Of a DNA stretch of 64,000 bases, positions 5,421-14,085 are shown one piece after another. A program made the position numbers and the translations under genes. The first letter of the stretch is position 1. Each line of letters opens with the position of its first letter. Source of the stretch: S010-25 sp964466455 (GTDB lineage Bacteria > Pseudomonadota > Gammaproteobacteria > SZUA-229); assembly GCA_964466455.1 (NCBI GenBank), contig CAYXNL010000002.1, forward strand, positions 1 through 64,000, read 5' to 3'. The notes under the pieces are model-generated. The model was not told where the DNA came from and searched no databases. It was given only the letters and a program-made list of their open reading frames with translations.

Positions 5421-8078
5421 CTAAGCGGTAACAGGGTTAGGTTTTTTAGTGTCAATGCCATATCGTTTGATTGCTTCGGTTACCCTGCTGGCAGGAACTT
5501 TACCCTCATCCGCCAGTGTTTTTAATGTTGCCAGGGCAACATAATAGCGGTTTATCTCGAAATGGCGGCGTAGATTTTTACGGGTGTCGGAACGACCGAA
5601 ACCATCGGTCCCCAATATGGTGTAATTTGCCGGTACATATTTGCGAACCTGGTTACTGACCGCCCGAATATAGTCGGAAGAGGCGATAACCGGTCCGTCA
5701 CATTTTTCCAGTTGTTGGGTAATGTAGGAGGTTCGGGCTTTTTTACCGGGGTTCAGCATGTTCCAGCGCTCGCAGTCAACCGCTTCGCGTGCCAGTTCAT
5801 TATAACTGGTAATGCTCCATACATCTGCGCTGACTTTCCAATCCTGTTTCAGTAGTTCGGCAGCCGCAATGACCTCGCGTAAAATAGTACCGCTACCAAA
5901 TAACTGTGCTTTAGCTTCGCCTTTTTTCGTTTTATCTTCACTGTAACGGTACATTCCTTTTTTAATGCCGTCTTCTACCCCTTCCGGCATGGCGGGCATG
6001 GTGTAATTTTCATTCATGGTGGTGATATAGTAATACACATTCTCCTGTTCCTTCACCATGCGTTGCATACCATCATGAATAATCACGGCCAGTTCATAGG
6101 CGAAGCAGGGGTCATAAGCAACACAGTTCGGAATAGTGGAAGCAGTCAGGAGACCATGACCATCCTGGTGTTGCAGGCCTTCACCGGCCAGTGTTGTACG
6201 ACCGGCAGTGCCGCCAATAAGGAAACCTCGAGCCTGCATGTCACCAGCTGCCCAGGCCAGATCCCCAATACGCTGGAAACCGAACATGGAATAATAAATA
6301 TAAAATGGCACCATATTGACGCCATGCGAACTGTAAGCGGTGGCCGCAGCAATCCATGATGACATGGCACCGGCTTCATTAATGCCTTCTTCCAGAATCT
6401 GACCACTTTTATCTTCCTTGTAGAACATGACCTGTGCTTTGTCCTGAGGTTCGTACAATTGACCAACCGAAGAATAGATGCCTAATTGGCGGAACATACC
6501 CTCCATGCCGAAGGTGCGGGCTTCATCGGGAACGATCGGGACAATATTTTTGCCGACTTTTTTATCACGTGCCAGTGCGGTGAGAATACGCACGAATGCC
6601 ATGGTGGTTGACATTTCGCGTTCGCCAGAACCCTGTAACAATGCGTTAAAGGTGGAAAGTGGTGGAACATCCAGTGGCGCGGCAAGATGAGTACGGGTCG
6701 GTAAATAGCCACCCAGCACTTTGCGGCGTTGCTGCATATACTGTATTTCAGCGGTGTCATCCGCCGGTTTATAATATTCCGCGTTTTCGATCTGCTCTTC
6801 TGTTACGGGGATATTGAAACGTTTGGCGAATGCCCTCAGCGCATCAATATTCATTTTCTTCTGTGAATGCGTGGTGTTCTGCCCTTCACCAGCTTCTCCC
6901 ATACCATAGCCTTTTACTGTTTTGGTCAGAATAACTGTCGGTTGTCCCTTGTGTTCGACTGCCATTTTATAGGCGGCATAGACTTTGTGTGGATCATGGC
7001 CACCACGGTTCAATCGCCAGATATCATCATCTGACATACTGGCTACCATGGCCTTTAACTCGGGTGAATTAAAGAAGTGCTTACGTACATAGGCACCATC
7101 TTTGGCTTTGTAGTTCTGGTAATCGCCATCGACAACTTCTTCCATGCGTTTGCGTAGCAGACCATCTTTGTCTTTGGCCAGTAGTGGATCCCAGTATGAA
7201 CCCCAGATAACTTTAATGACATTCCAGCCGGCACCTCGAAACACGGATTCCAGCTCCTGAATAATTTTGCCATTACCGCGAACCGGCCCATCCAGACGTT
7301 GCAGGTTACAGTTGATGACAAAAATCAGGTTGTCGAGTTTTTCACGTCCCCCCAGTGAAATAGCACCCAGTGATTCCGGTTCGTCCATTTCACCATCTCC
7401 GCAGAAAGTCCATACCTTGCGGGGTTGCGTATTGGCGATACCACGATCGTGCAGGTATTTCATAAAACGGGCCTGATAGATCGACATAATCGGTCCCAGT
7501 CCCATGGAAACCGTTGGAAACTGCCAGAAATCCGGCATTAACCAGGGATGAGGATAGGAAGATAAGCCTCCACCATCGACTTCCTGACGAAATTTATCCA
7601 GGTGGCTTTCATTCAATCGGCCTTCCAGAAAAGCGCGGGCATAAATACCGGGAGCAGAATGTCCCTGCAAAAAGATCAGATCACCGCCATGGTTTTTGTC
7701 TGGAGCATGGAAGAAATGGTTGAAACCAACATCGTAAAGTGTGGCGGCTGAGGCAAAACTGGCAATATGCCCCCCTAGTTCTGATGATTCCCTGTTTGCT
7801 CGCACCACCATTGCCATTGCATTCCAGCGAATAAAGGAGCGAATTCTGTATTCCAGTTCAGCATCACCCGGTGTCCGCTGTTCAAGATAGGGAGGGATGG
7901 TATTGAGGTAGGCTGTGTTATTGGTAAAGGGCAGTGTGGCACCATTACGACGAGCATTATCAATTAGTTGCTCAAGCAGAAAGTGAGCGCGTTCTACGCC
8001 TTCATTTTCCAGTACTGCACTCAGTGCATCCAGCCATTCCCTGGTTTCAATGGGGTCAATATCGTGTTGGTCTGTCAT
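5421..8078 (-). CDS. aceE: pyruvate dehydrogenase E1, homodimeric type
   Basis: An 885-residue E1 of the large single-chain AceE class (E. coli 887), which decarboxylates pyruvate on thiamine diphosphate and reductively acetylates E2. The N-terminal third contains the GHSAPGIYARAFLEGRL region. The thiamine diphosphate motif runs from GDGEMDEPE (about residues 230-240) to NLIFVINCNLQRLDG. The TVKGYGMG and VPDEARTFGMEG segments follow, and the C-terminal third holds GTDGFGRSDTR. First gene of the aceE-aceF-lpdA operon. A promoter-like pair lies about 130-155 bases upstream at 8207-8235. No PdhR-type regulator gene is seen nearby. Confidence 0.97.
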   Translation of the reverse strand: MTDQHDIDPIETREWLDALSAVLENEGVERAHFLLEQLIDNARRNGATLPFTNNTAYLNTIPPYLEQRTPGDAELEYRIRSFIRWNAMAMVVRANRESSELGGHIASFASAATLYDVGFNHFFHAPDKNHGGDLIFLQGHSAPGIYARAFLEGRLNESHLDKFRQEVDGGGLSSYPHPWLMPDFWQFPTVSMGLGPIMSIYQARFMKYLHDRGIANTQPRKVWTFCGDGEMDEPESLGAISLGGREKLDNLIFVINCNLQRLDGPVRGNGKIIQELESVFRGAGWNVIKVIWGSYWDPLLAKDKDGLLRKRMEEVVDGDYQNYKAKDGAYVRKHFFNSPELKAMVASMSDDDIWRLNRGGHDPHKVYAAYKMAVEHKGQPTVILTKTVKGYGMGEAGEGQNTTHSQKKMNIDALRAFAKRFNIPVTEEQIENAEYYKPADDTAEIQYMQQRRKVLGGYLPTRTHLAAPLDVPPLSTFNALLQGSGEREMSTTMAFVRILTALARDKKVGKNIVPIVPDEARTFGMEGMFRQLGIYSSVGQLYEPQDKAQVMFYKEDKSGQILEEGINEAGAMSSWIAAATAYSSHGVNMVPFYIYYSMFGFQRIGDLAWAAGDMQARGFLIGGTAGRTTLAGEGLQHQDGHGLLTASTIPNCVAYDPCFAYELAVIIHDGMQRMVKEQENVYYYITTMNENYTMPAMPEGVEDGIKKGMYRYSEDKTKKGEAKAQLFGSGTILREVIAAAELLKQDWKVSADVWSITSYNELAREAVDCERWNMLNPGKKARTSYITQQLEKCDGPVIASSDYIRAVSNQVRKYVPANYTILGTDGFGRSDTRKNLRRHFEINRYYVALATLKTLADEGKVPASRVTEAIKRYGIDTKKPNPVTA

Positions 8079-8206
8079 CTAAATCTCGCACGTTCAGTCA
8101 AAGTCGCATAAATAGGGTCAATCTCAATACGATTTTAAAAGAAGTTTTAATATTTTAAGGTAAGCGGTGGGAAATACTAACGTTCCTTTCCACTTAAACA
8201 GCATGC

Positions 8207-8235
8207 ATTATAAAAGTTAATGTTTATTTAGTCGA
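8207..8235 (-). promoter_or_regulatory. predicted sigma70 promoter for aceE-aceF-lpdA
   Basis: On the minus strand, TCGACT (8235-8230) and a perfect TATAAT (8212-8207) are separated by 17 bases. This would give a leader of about 120 bases before the aceE start. The -35 box matches at four of six positions. It sits in the 262-base divergent spacer with argG. Confidence 0.45.
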
Positions 8236-8271
8236 ATAGTATCCGTTAGAAGCATGAAATGATGAAATGTT

Positions 8272-8301
8272 TTCAGTTGTTCGGTTTTTTTTAAGTATAA
8301 T
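8272..8301 (+). promoter_or_regulatory. predicted sigma70 promoter for argG
   Basis: A perfect TATAAT (8296-8301) lies about 40 bases before the argG ATG, with TTCAGT (8272-8277) 18 bases upstream as a weak -35 box. No ArgR box could be recognised with confidence. Confidence 0.45.
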
Positions 8302-8340
8302 TGCTCTCTTAATTTTTAGATACACAACCGGAACTCTGTT

Positions 8341-9558
8341 ATGTCTGTAAAACCACAAATTAAAAAAGCCGTTCTTGCTTATTCAGGAGGGCTTGATACC
8401 TCTGTTATTCTGAAATGGTTGCAGGATGAATACCACTGTGAGGTAGTGACCTTTACCGCAGATATTGGTCAGGGTGAAGAAGTGGAACCGGTGCGCGGTA
8501 AGGCTGAAGCGCTGGGCGTAAAAGAAATTTATATAGATAATCTTGTCGAAGAGTTTGTCGGTGATTATGTCTATCCGATGTTTCGTGCCAACACTATCTA
8601 TGAGGGTGAGTACTTGCTCGGTACGTCCATTGCGCGCCCGCTGATTGCTAAACGTATGGTTGAAATAGCGAATGAAACCAATGCTGATGCCATTTCTCAC
8701 GGTGCAACCGGAAAAGGCAATGATCAGATCCGTTTCGAGCTGGGAGCGTATGCCCTGAAACCGGGAGTACAGGTGATTGCCCCCTGGCGGGAATGGGACT
8801 TGCTCTCACGTGAGAAGCTGATGGCGTATGCACAAAAACATGGTATTGAAGTCGATTTTAACAAAGGTAAAAAATCACCTTATTCGATGGATGCTAATCT
8901 GCTGCATATTTCCTATGAGGGCGGTATTCTGGAAAATCCCTGGGCAGAGCCGGAGGAGGATATGTGGCGCTGGACAGTATCCCCGCAGCGGGCACCAGAC
9001 AAAGCAACTTATATTGAACTGAGCTACCAGCATGGGGACATTGTTGCTATTGATGACAGGGCGATGACACCAGCGCAGGTACTAACCGAGTTAAACCGCC
9101 TCGGTAGTGAAAATGGTATTGGCCGGCTGGATATTGTTGAAAACCGTTATATCGGCATGAAATCGCGAGGCTGTTATGAAACACCGGGTGGCACAATCAT
9201 GCTACGTGCCCACCGGGCAATGGAGTCGTTAACGCTGGATCGTGAAGTAGCTCATTTAAAAGATGAGCTGATGCCCCGTTACGCCAAATTAATCTATAAC
9301 GGTTACTGGTGGAGTCCGGAACGTGAAATGATGCAGCAGATGATTGATGCCTCGCAGCGGTATGTGAATGGTGTGGTACGGGTAAAGTTATACAAAGGGA
9401 ATGTTGATATTGTCGGGCGCAGGTCGGATGATTCCCTGTTTGACGAAAATATCGCCACCTTTGAAGATGATGGTGGTGCCTATGACCATAAAGATGCGGA
9501 CGGTTTTATTAAGCTGAATGCTCTGCGGTTACGTATGCAGGCACACCGCCGGAAGTAA
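8341..9558 (+). CDS. argG: argininosuccinate synthase
   Basis: A 405-residue ATP-pyrophosphatase-fold enzyme that condenses citrulline and aspartate to argininosuccinate, the seventh step of arginine synthesis. The P-loop-like AYSGGLDTSV (13-22) binds ATP. LGTSIARPLIAK, the SHGATGKGNDQIRFE motif, YSMDANLLHISYEGG and the ETPGGTIM segment are all characteristic of the family. The length fits the roughly 400-residue bacterial class rather than the longer E. coli form. The gene is monocistronic here, divergent from aceE, with no other arg gene nearby. Confidence 0.97.
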   Translation: MSVKPQIKKAVLAYSGGLDTSVILKWLQDEYHCEVVTFTADIGQGEEVEPVRGKAEALGVKEIYIDNLVEEFVGDYVYPMFRANTIYEGEYLLGTSIARPLIAKRMVEIANETNADAISHGATGKGNDQIRFELGAYALKPGVQVIAPWREWDLLSREKLMAYAQKHGIEVDFNKGKKSPYSMDANLLHISYEGGILENPWAEPEEDMWRWTVSPQRAPDKATYIELSYQHGDIVAIDDRAMTPAQVLTELNRLGSENGIGRLDIVENRYIGMKSRGCYETPGGTIMLRAHRAMESLTLDREVAHLKDELMPRYAKLIYNGYWWSPEREMMQQMIDASQRYVNGVVRVKLYKGNVDIVGRRSDDSLFDENIATFEDDGGAYDHKDADGFIKLNALRLRMQAHRRK

Positions 9559-9570
9559 ATTCGGTACGGA

Positions 9571-9855
9571 TTATTGTCCTTTATGTCTTAACAGAAAAAG
9601 TATACTTAACATTTTCATCCTCATATCACCTCTTCCATGTAGCGCATATTCCGGTTTATTCCGGTAAAGGCTACAGGAATACCTGTCGGCTATTGTATGG
9701 CCGTGAAGTGGTAGTGCCACCGTCTGTCTAGTTGATATTGATTGGGTGATGGAAGGGGGGCTGTTCTCACTGTCAGCAGCCAGTAAATCGGTGGCAAATA
9801 ACAGTAAAAAAGCAAGGGGTGCGATAATAAACGCACGTAATACAGGTAATGGCAT
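9571..9855 (-). CDS. hypothetical exported protein (doubtful)
   Basis: A 94-codon frame. The first about 28 residues look like a cleavable signal peptide: an Arg, a long hydrophobic run (IIAPLAFLLLFATDLLA) and an AxA-like cleavage site before ADSENSPPS. The rest has no recognisable domain, and the C-terminal 20 residues look like translated spacer. The ribosome-binding site is weak (CGGGA). It lies between the convergent ends of argG and mgtE. It may be a genuine small exported protein or a chance frame. Outside this frame, the stretch from 9559 to 9978 holds nothing else that I recognise. Confidence 0.35.
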   Translation of the reverse strand: MPLPVLRAFIIAPLAFLLLFATDLLAADSENSPPSITQSISTRQTVALPLHGHTIADRYSCSLYRNKPEYALHGRGDMRMKMLSILFLLRHKGQ

Positions 9856-9978
9856 GATTATAATCCCGCACAGTAATGAGTAAGGGGGATTTGGAGCATT
9901 TTGAAATGGAACACTACAGTTGTAGTCTATTTTACCGAGATTGCCAGTTATTCCGGTAGATAATCGGTTACTATTAAT

Positions 9979-11334
9979 TTATAGCAGAAACAGGGTTGCC
10001 AGGCCTAGAAAAACGAACAAACCGACATTGTCAGTAATGGTGGTTAATACCACACCCCCGGCAATGGCCGGGTCAATATTCAGTTTTTGCATAACTATTG
10101 GAATTAAAACACCCGAAAAAGCGGCTACACATAGGTTAATAATAATAGCTGCCGCAATAACAATACCAATATGAACATTATGGAACCAGAATATGGTAAT
10201 AGCAGCAATCACTATCGCCCAGCCGATACCGTTTAGCAGGCCGACGATAATTTCCTTGCCGATTAACCAGTTGCGATTACTTTTGCTTATCTGATCCAGC
10301 GCCAGACCACGAATAACCAGAGTGAGAGTCTGGGTGCCTGCTATGCCTCCCATGCTGGCAACGACATTCATTAAAACAGCGACTGTAACAACTTTTTGCA
10401 GGGTGTGTTCGAAATTGGACACTACCCATGATGCCATGAAGGCGGTGAGTAAATTAATACCCAGCCAGATAGCGCGGCGTTTGCTACTGGGAATAATGGG
10501 TGCAAATAAATCCTCTTCCTCGGTTAAACCTGCCATACCCAGAACAGAGTGATCGGCTTCATCACGGATAACATCGACAACATCGTCAATGGTAATACGC
10601 CCCAGTAGTCTGATTTTTTCATCAACTACCGGTGCTGAAATCAGGTCATGGGTCTCGAAAGTTTTGGCAACTTCATTGCTGGGTGTGCTGGCTTTGATGA
10701 CCTCAGTATCACGGTTCATAACTTCAGCAACGGTCATTTCCAGATCGTGAGTGAGGATAGTGGACAATGGCAGGGTGCCGACAAAAAGATTATTGCGTGT
10801 GGTTACAAACAGGCTATCGGTGTTGTCCGGTATTTCACCAAGCAGACGCAGGTAGCGCAATACAACATCAAGTGTTACCTCGGTACGTACCGTAATAGTG
10901 TCGGTATTCATCATACCGCCAGCACAGTCTTCCGGATAGGAAAGCACCGCTTCCAGACGTTCGCGGTGTTGCGTATCAAGTGAAGTGATTACCTGTGTGG
11001 TAACACGATCGGGTAATGACTGAATAAAATCGGCCAGGTCATCGACATCCATGCCCTCAGTTGCACTCACCAGGTCATTTAAGGACATACCGTTAATCAG
11101 GGTAGAGCGGATTTCTTCCCCCAGTTGAATCAGTACTTCACCTTCTTTTTCGGGGTTGACCAGTTCCCAGATAATATTGCGTTCATTGTGTGGCAGGGAT
11201 TCAAGCAAGTGGGCAATTTCAGCCGGATGTAACTCATTGAGCATGCCGCGCGCATGCTGCATGGTACCGCTATCGAGTGCCTGGGTTAGCACCTGAAGTT
11301 GTATTTCGGTTTTTTGTGAGCGATCGGGTTTCAT
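9979..11334 (-). CDS. mgtE: magnesium transporter MgtE
   Basis: A 451-residue MgtE-type Mg2+ channel. In order it has an N-terminal helical domain of superhelical repeats (about 1-130), with the LHPAEIAHLLESLP motif. A CBS pair follows (about 130-255), whose Mg2+ binding gates the pore. A plug helix leads to five membrane segments (about 285-451). The signature LMNVVASMGGIAGTQTLTLV lies in the membrane part, as does the PxxGG-like IDPAIAGGV. Length matches the family (about 450). It stands alone, followed by the 132-bp palindromic repeat on its upstream side. Confidence 0.95.
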   Translation of the reverse strand: MKPDRSQKTEIQLQVLTQALDSGTMQHARGMLNELHPAEIAHLLESLPHNERNIIWELVNPEKEGEVLIQLGEEIRSTLINGMSLNDLVSATEGMDVDDLADFIQSLPDRVTTQVITSLDTQHRERLEAVLSYPEDCAGGMMNTDTITVRTEVTLDVVLRYLRLLGEIPDNTDSLFVTTRNNLFVGTLPLSTILTHDLEMTVAEVMNRDTEVIKASTPSNEVAKTFETHDLISAPVVDEKIRLLGRITIDDVVDVIRDEADHSVLGMAGLTEEEDLFAPIIPSSKRRAIWLGINLLTAFMASWVVSNFEHTLQKVVTVAVLMNVVASMGGIAGTQTLTLVIRGLALDQISKSNRNWLIGKEIIVGLLNGIGWAIVIAAITIFWFHNVHIGIVIAAAIIINLCVAAFSGVLIPIVMQKLNIDPAIAGGVVLTTITDNVGLFVFLGLATLFLL

Positions 11335-11403
11335 GACGGCGCTGAATCAGTTTATTTTATTTTTGCGGAGTCTATCATGTCATTATCCGCATGTTGTGAC
11401 TTA

Positions 11404-11535
11404 TTACTGAAACGGATAAAAAGATGCTTATTGTTCAAAACACGCGGTGAATACCTCCATGTAAGTTCGATACCCGCATCCCTGCGGCTGACGGTCTTGA
11501 ACAATAAGTATCCTTTTCATCCATCCTGTTAGTAA
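11404..11535. repeat. 132-bp palindromic repeat, copy 1
   Basis: An imperfect long inverted repeat: the left end (TTACTGAAACGGATAAAAAG, then GATGCTTATTGTTCAA) is complementary, with a few gaps, to the right end around TTGAACAATAAGTATCC. The centre carries a GC-rich subhairpin (CCGCA/TGCGG). A second copy of the same length lies at 37737-37868. It occupies the spacer between mgtE and ptsI, both on the minus strand, and could fold in RNA as a very long hairpin. No coding potential. It reads as a MITE or a large REP-like element. Confidence 0.75.
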
Positions 11536-11559
11536 TTATGGCAGATAAAGGCTGGATAA

Positions 11560-13305
11560 TCAGTGGCTGATATTTAATTGACTGTTAAACTTCTCAATTT
11601 CTGTATCTTCATACAAGGTTAGAATAGTGCTGGTTTTCTGTTTTAATGTCTTTACATTACTTTGTAGAATAATGTTTTTTATTTCCAGCAGGGAATTTGC
11701 CTGTACACTGAAGTATTTCAGTCCCATACCCAGAAGCAGTCGTGTATATTGGGTGTCACTGGCCATTTCACCGCACATGGAAACAGGAATATTTGCTTTG
11801 TCACCTGCCTGAATGACTAGTTGAATAAGCTTTAGAACCGCTGGATTTAATGGGTTATAAAGATAATTAACTTCCTCATCAATGCGGTCGATTGCTAATG
11901 TGTACTGGATTAGATCGTTAGTACCAATGGAGAGAAAATCCATATGTCTGGCAAAGGCATCAATAGACAGGGCGGCAGCGGGTACTTCTATCATTGCACC
12001 GATGGGCATATTTTTATCAAAAGCCTGTTTGCGTTGTTTGAGGATGGTTTTTGCTTCATCAATCAGGTTCAGTGTCTGATGGATTTCTTCAACATTGGTT
12101 AACATAGGAATCATCAGTCGCACCGGGCCCAGTGCCGAAACGCGCAATATAGCCAGTATCTGTGGTAAAAAGGCCTGTGGTTCTTTCAGACAGCGACGGA
12201 TGGCACGCAGACCCATGGCCGGGTTGTGTGCCATAGGACCCTGATTAATGGTGTCCTGAATTTCCTTGTCAGCACCTAAATCCATGGTGCGAATAGTAAT
12301 CGGTTTCCCTTTCAGTGCGGTAACCGCGCGCCTGTAGGTTTTAAAATGGGTGTTTTCATCAGGCCATGTATTGAGTTCAATAAACAGCATTTCTGTACGG
12401 TAAAGTCCGACCCCGGTATCATCATATTTTTTAATGATCTTAATATCACTCGGTCGGTCGATATTTCCATGCAGGGTAACATTAACTTTATCCAGTGTTG
12501 TTGCTGGCTTGCCAGCCAGGTTATTGAGCAGTTTACGCTGTGTAAGTTGATTGCGGCGCAGGCGCTTATAGTGTTTAAGTGATGCCTCATCAGGGGTGTT
12601 GATTACCACACCTTTGGAGCCATCCATGATGATTTCTTCATCCTGATGAATTAATTGCCGGGCGTGGTGCAGGCCAACGATTGCGGGGATCCCCAGGTTC
12701 CTTGCCAGAATAGCAGTGTGGGACAGGGGACCACCATATTCAGTAATAAACCCGGCAATCCGCTGATGCTGAAACATAATGGTATCAGCCGGTGTCAGGT
12801 CGTCAGCAACGATAATCTTACCTTTTAGTTCGTCTGTTTTATGCGGTTGGCTAATATTGTAGTCATTTTCAACCAGGCACTTCTGAATGCGGTTAACAAC
12901 ATGCAGAACATCATCCTTACGAGTTTTTAGATAAGGGTCTTCCATCTCATCGAAGACCTGTATCAGGCGTTCGGACTGTAGATGTAAGGCCCATTCAGCA
13001 TTGCATGAGTTTTGCCTGATATTGGCAATGGTTCCTTCGTTGAAGGCCGGATCTTCCAGCATCAGCAGGTGGGTATCGATGAAGACAACAATATCTTCCG
13101 GTGTATTACTGGATATCTGTTTTTTGATAGCATGTAGTTGCCGACTGGCATTGGTCAATGCTTTTTTAAAGCGGGCTATTTCGGCATTAATCTGTGACTT
13201 GTCGAGTGTTTTTTGTGTGACATTAATCTGTTCGCGCGCAATGATATAGGCACGCCCGGTGGTTATGCCTTTTGAAACACCTAATCCGCTTATATATATA
13301 CTCAA
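11560..13305 (-). CDS. ptsI: PTS enzyme I (phosphoenolpyruvate-protein phosphotransferase)
   Basis: Enzyme I takes phosphate from phosphoenolpyruvate and passes it to HPr. Starting at the TTG at 13305, with AAAGAG seven bases upstream, it has 581 residues. A further TTG at 13335 would add ten residues. The N-terminal domain carries the phosphorylated histidine in GGPLSHTAILARNLGIP (His196). The barrel domain holds FLSIGTNDLIQYTLA and the active-site cysteine in VSMCGEMA. GVSKGITTGRA at the N-terminus is the usual opening. Last gene of the phosphorelay operon, after HPr. No EIIB or EIIC is encoded anywhere in the window, so the role is probably regulatory rather than sugar uptake. Confidence 0.94.
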   Translation of the reverse strand: MSIYISGLGVSKGITTGRAYIIAREQINVTQKTLDKSQINAEIARFKKALTNASRQLHAIKKQISSNTPEDIVVFIDTHLLMLEDPAFNEGTIANIRQNSCNAEWALHLQSERLIQVFDEMEDPYLKTRKDDVLHVVNRIQKCLVENDYNISQPHKTDELKGKIIVADDLTPADTIMFQHQRIAGFITEYGGPLSHTAILARNLGIPAIVGLHHARQLIHQDEEIIMDGSKGVVINTPDEASLKHYKRLRRNQLTQRKLLNNLAGKPATTLDKVNVTLHGNIDRPSDIKIIKKYDDTGVGLYRTEMLFIELNTWPDENTHFKTYRRAVTALKGKPITIRTMDLGADKEIQDTINQGPMAHNPAMGLRAIRRCLKEPQAFLPQILAILRVSALGPVRLMIPMLTNVEEIHQTLNLIDEAKTILKQRKQAFDKNMPIGAMIEVPAAALSIDAFARHMDFLSIGTNDLIQYTLAIDRIDEEVNYLYNPLNPAVLKLIQLVIQAGDKANIPVSMCGEMASDTQYTRLLLGMGLKYFSVQANSLLEIKNIILQSNVKTLKQKTSTILTLYEDTEIEKFNSQLNISH

Positions 13306-13411
13306 ATGAATACTCTTTAACCTGAATTTTAGCAAGTCTGTTGTTTTAAAATACTACACGCTGGCTTTTTATTGCCTGCAAATAATCGGTATTTCCTCCG
13401 TGTGGTCCGCA

Positions 13412-13684
13412 TTATTCCTCCTCATTAAACCGATTGTTTATCAGGGTAACAAGAGCTTCAATGCTTTTCTCTGCATCATTGCCTTCCGCGTAAAGTGTAA
13501 TTTCACTACCTTTTGCTGCGGCCAGCATCATTACTCCCATAATGCTTTTTCCATTGACCCGACGATGGTTTTTTTCAATTTCAATATGAGACTGAAAAGA
13601 TGAAGCGGTCTGCACCAGCTGTGCTGCTGCGCGTGCATGTAAACCGAGTTTGTTGACAATTTCCAGAGTACGGCTGCAAGTCAT
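13412..13684 (-). CDS. ptsH: phosphocarrier protein HPr
   Basis: A 90-residue HPr. LGLHARAAAQ holds the phosphohistidine (His16), phosphorylated by enzyme I. VNGKSIMGVMML contains Ser47, the site used by HPr kinase, whose gene lies in the same operon; both control sites are therefore intact. It follows the EIIA gene by 12 bases and precedes ptsI. Dual phosphorylation sites together with HprK suggest that HPr acts as a sensor integrating PEP supply and a metabolite signal. Confidence 0.95.
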   Translation of the reverse strand: MTCSRTLEIVNKLGLHARAAAQLVQTASSFQSHIEIEKNHRRVNGKSIMGVMMLAAAKGSEITLYAEGNDAEKSIEALVTLINNRFNEEE

Positions 13685-13696
13685 ATTTTCTTCCCG

Positions 13697-14080
13697 TTAG
13701 TATTGTTGTATGCCACTTTTTCCACCTGTCATTGCTTTTGTAATTAATTGAGGAAGTTTTTCATTACGGTAATTTAGCAGACGCAGCAGCATGGGTAAAT
13801 TTAAACCGCTAATTAAGGTTGCCTGAAATTCATCCGTAAGTGTCTGGGCGATGTTCGAGGGTGTGGCACCATAAATATCGGTAATGATGATCAGCCCGGA
13901 AGCGGTATCGAGTTGTGAAATGGCTTTTACAGACTGACGGGTATAGCTTTCAACGTCAGCATCTAGCGGAATTTCCATATAGGCAATATTTTCTACCGGT
14001 TTGCGTACAATGGAGCAGGCGACTTTCAGTAGCTGTGAGACAATGCCTTCGTGGGTGATGAAATATAATGCAACATTCAT
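13697..14080 (-). CDS. PTS EIIA component, mannose family
   Basis: A 127-residue EIIA of the mannose (Man) superfamily. The phosphohistidine is His10 in FITHEG. ITDIYGATPSN is the second conserved segment near the active site, and the SGLNLPMLLR motif follows. There is no fused EIIB domain and no EIIC/EIID partner. In many proteobacteria lacking a sugar PTS, this protein sits between rapZ and ptsH, as here, and its target is poorly known. Five bases separate it from rapZ, indicating co-transcription. Confidence 0.9.
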   Translation of the reverse strand: MNVALYFITHEGIVSQLLKVACSIVRKPVENIAYMEIPLDADVESYTRQSVKAISQLDTASGLIIITDIYGATPSNIAQTLTDEFQATLISGLNLPMLLRLLNYRNEKLPQLITKAMTGGKSGIQQY

Positions 14081-14085
14081 TATGG

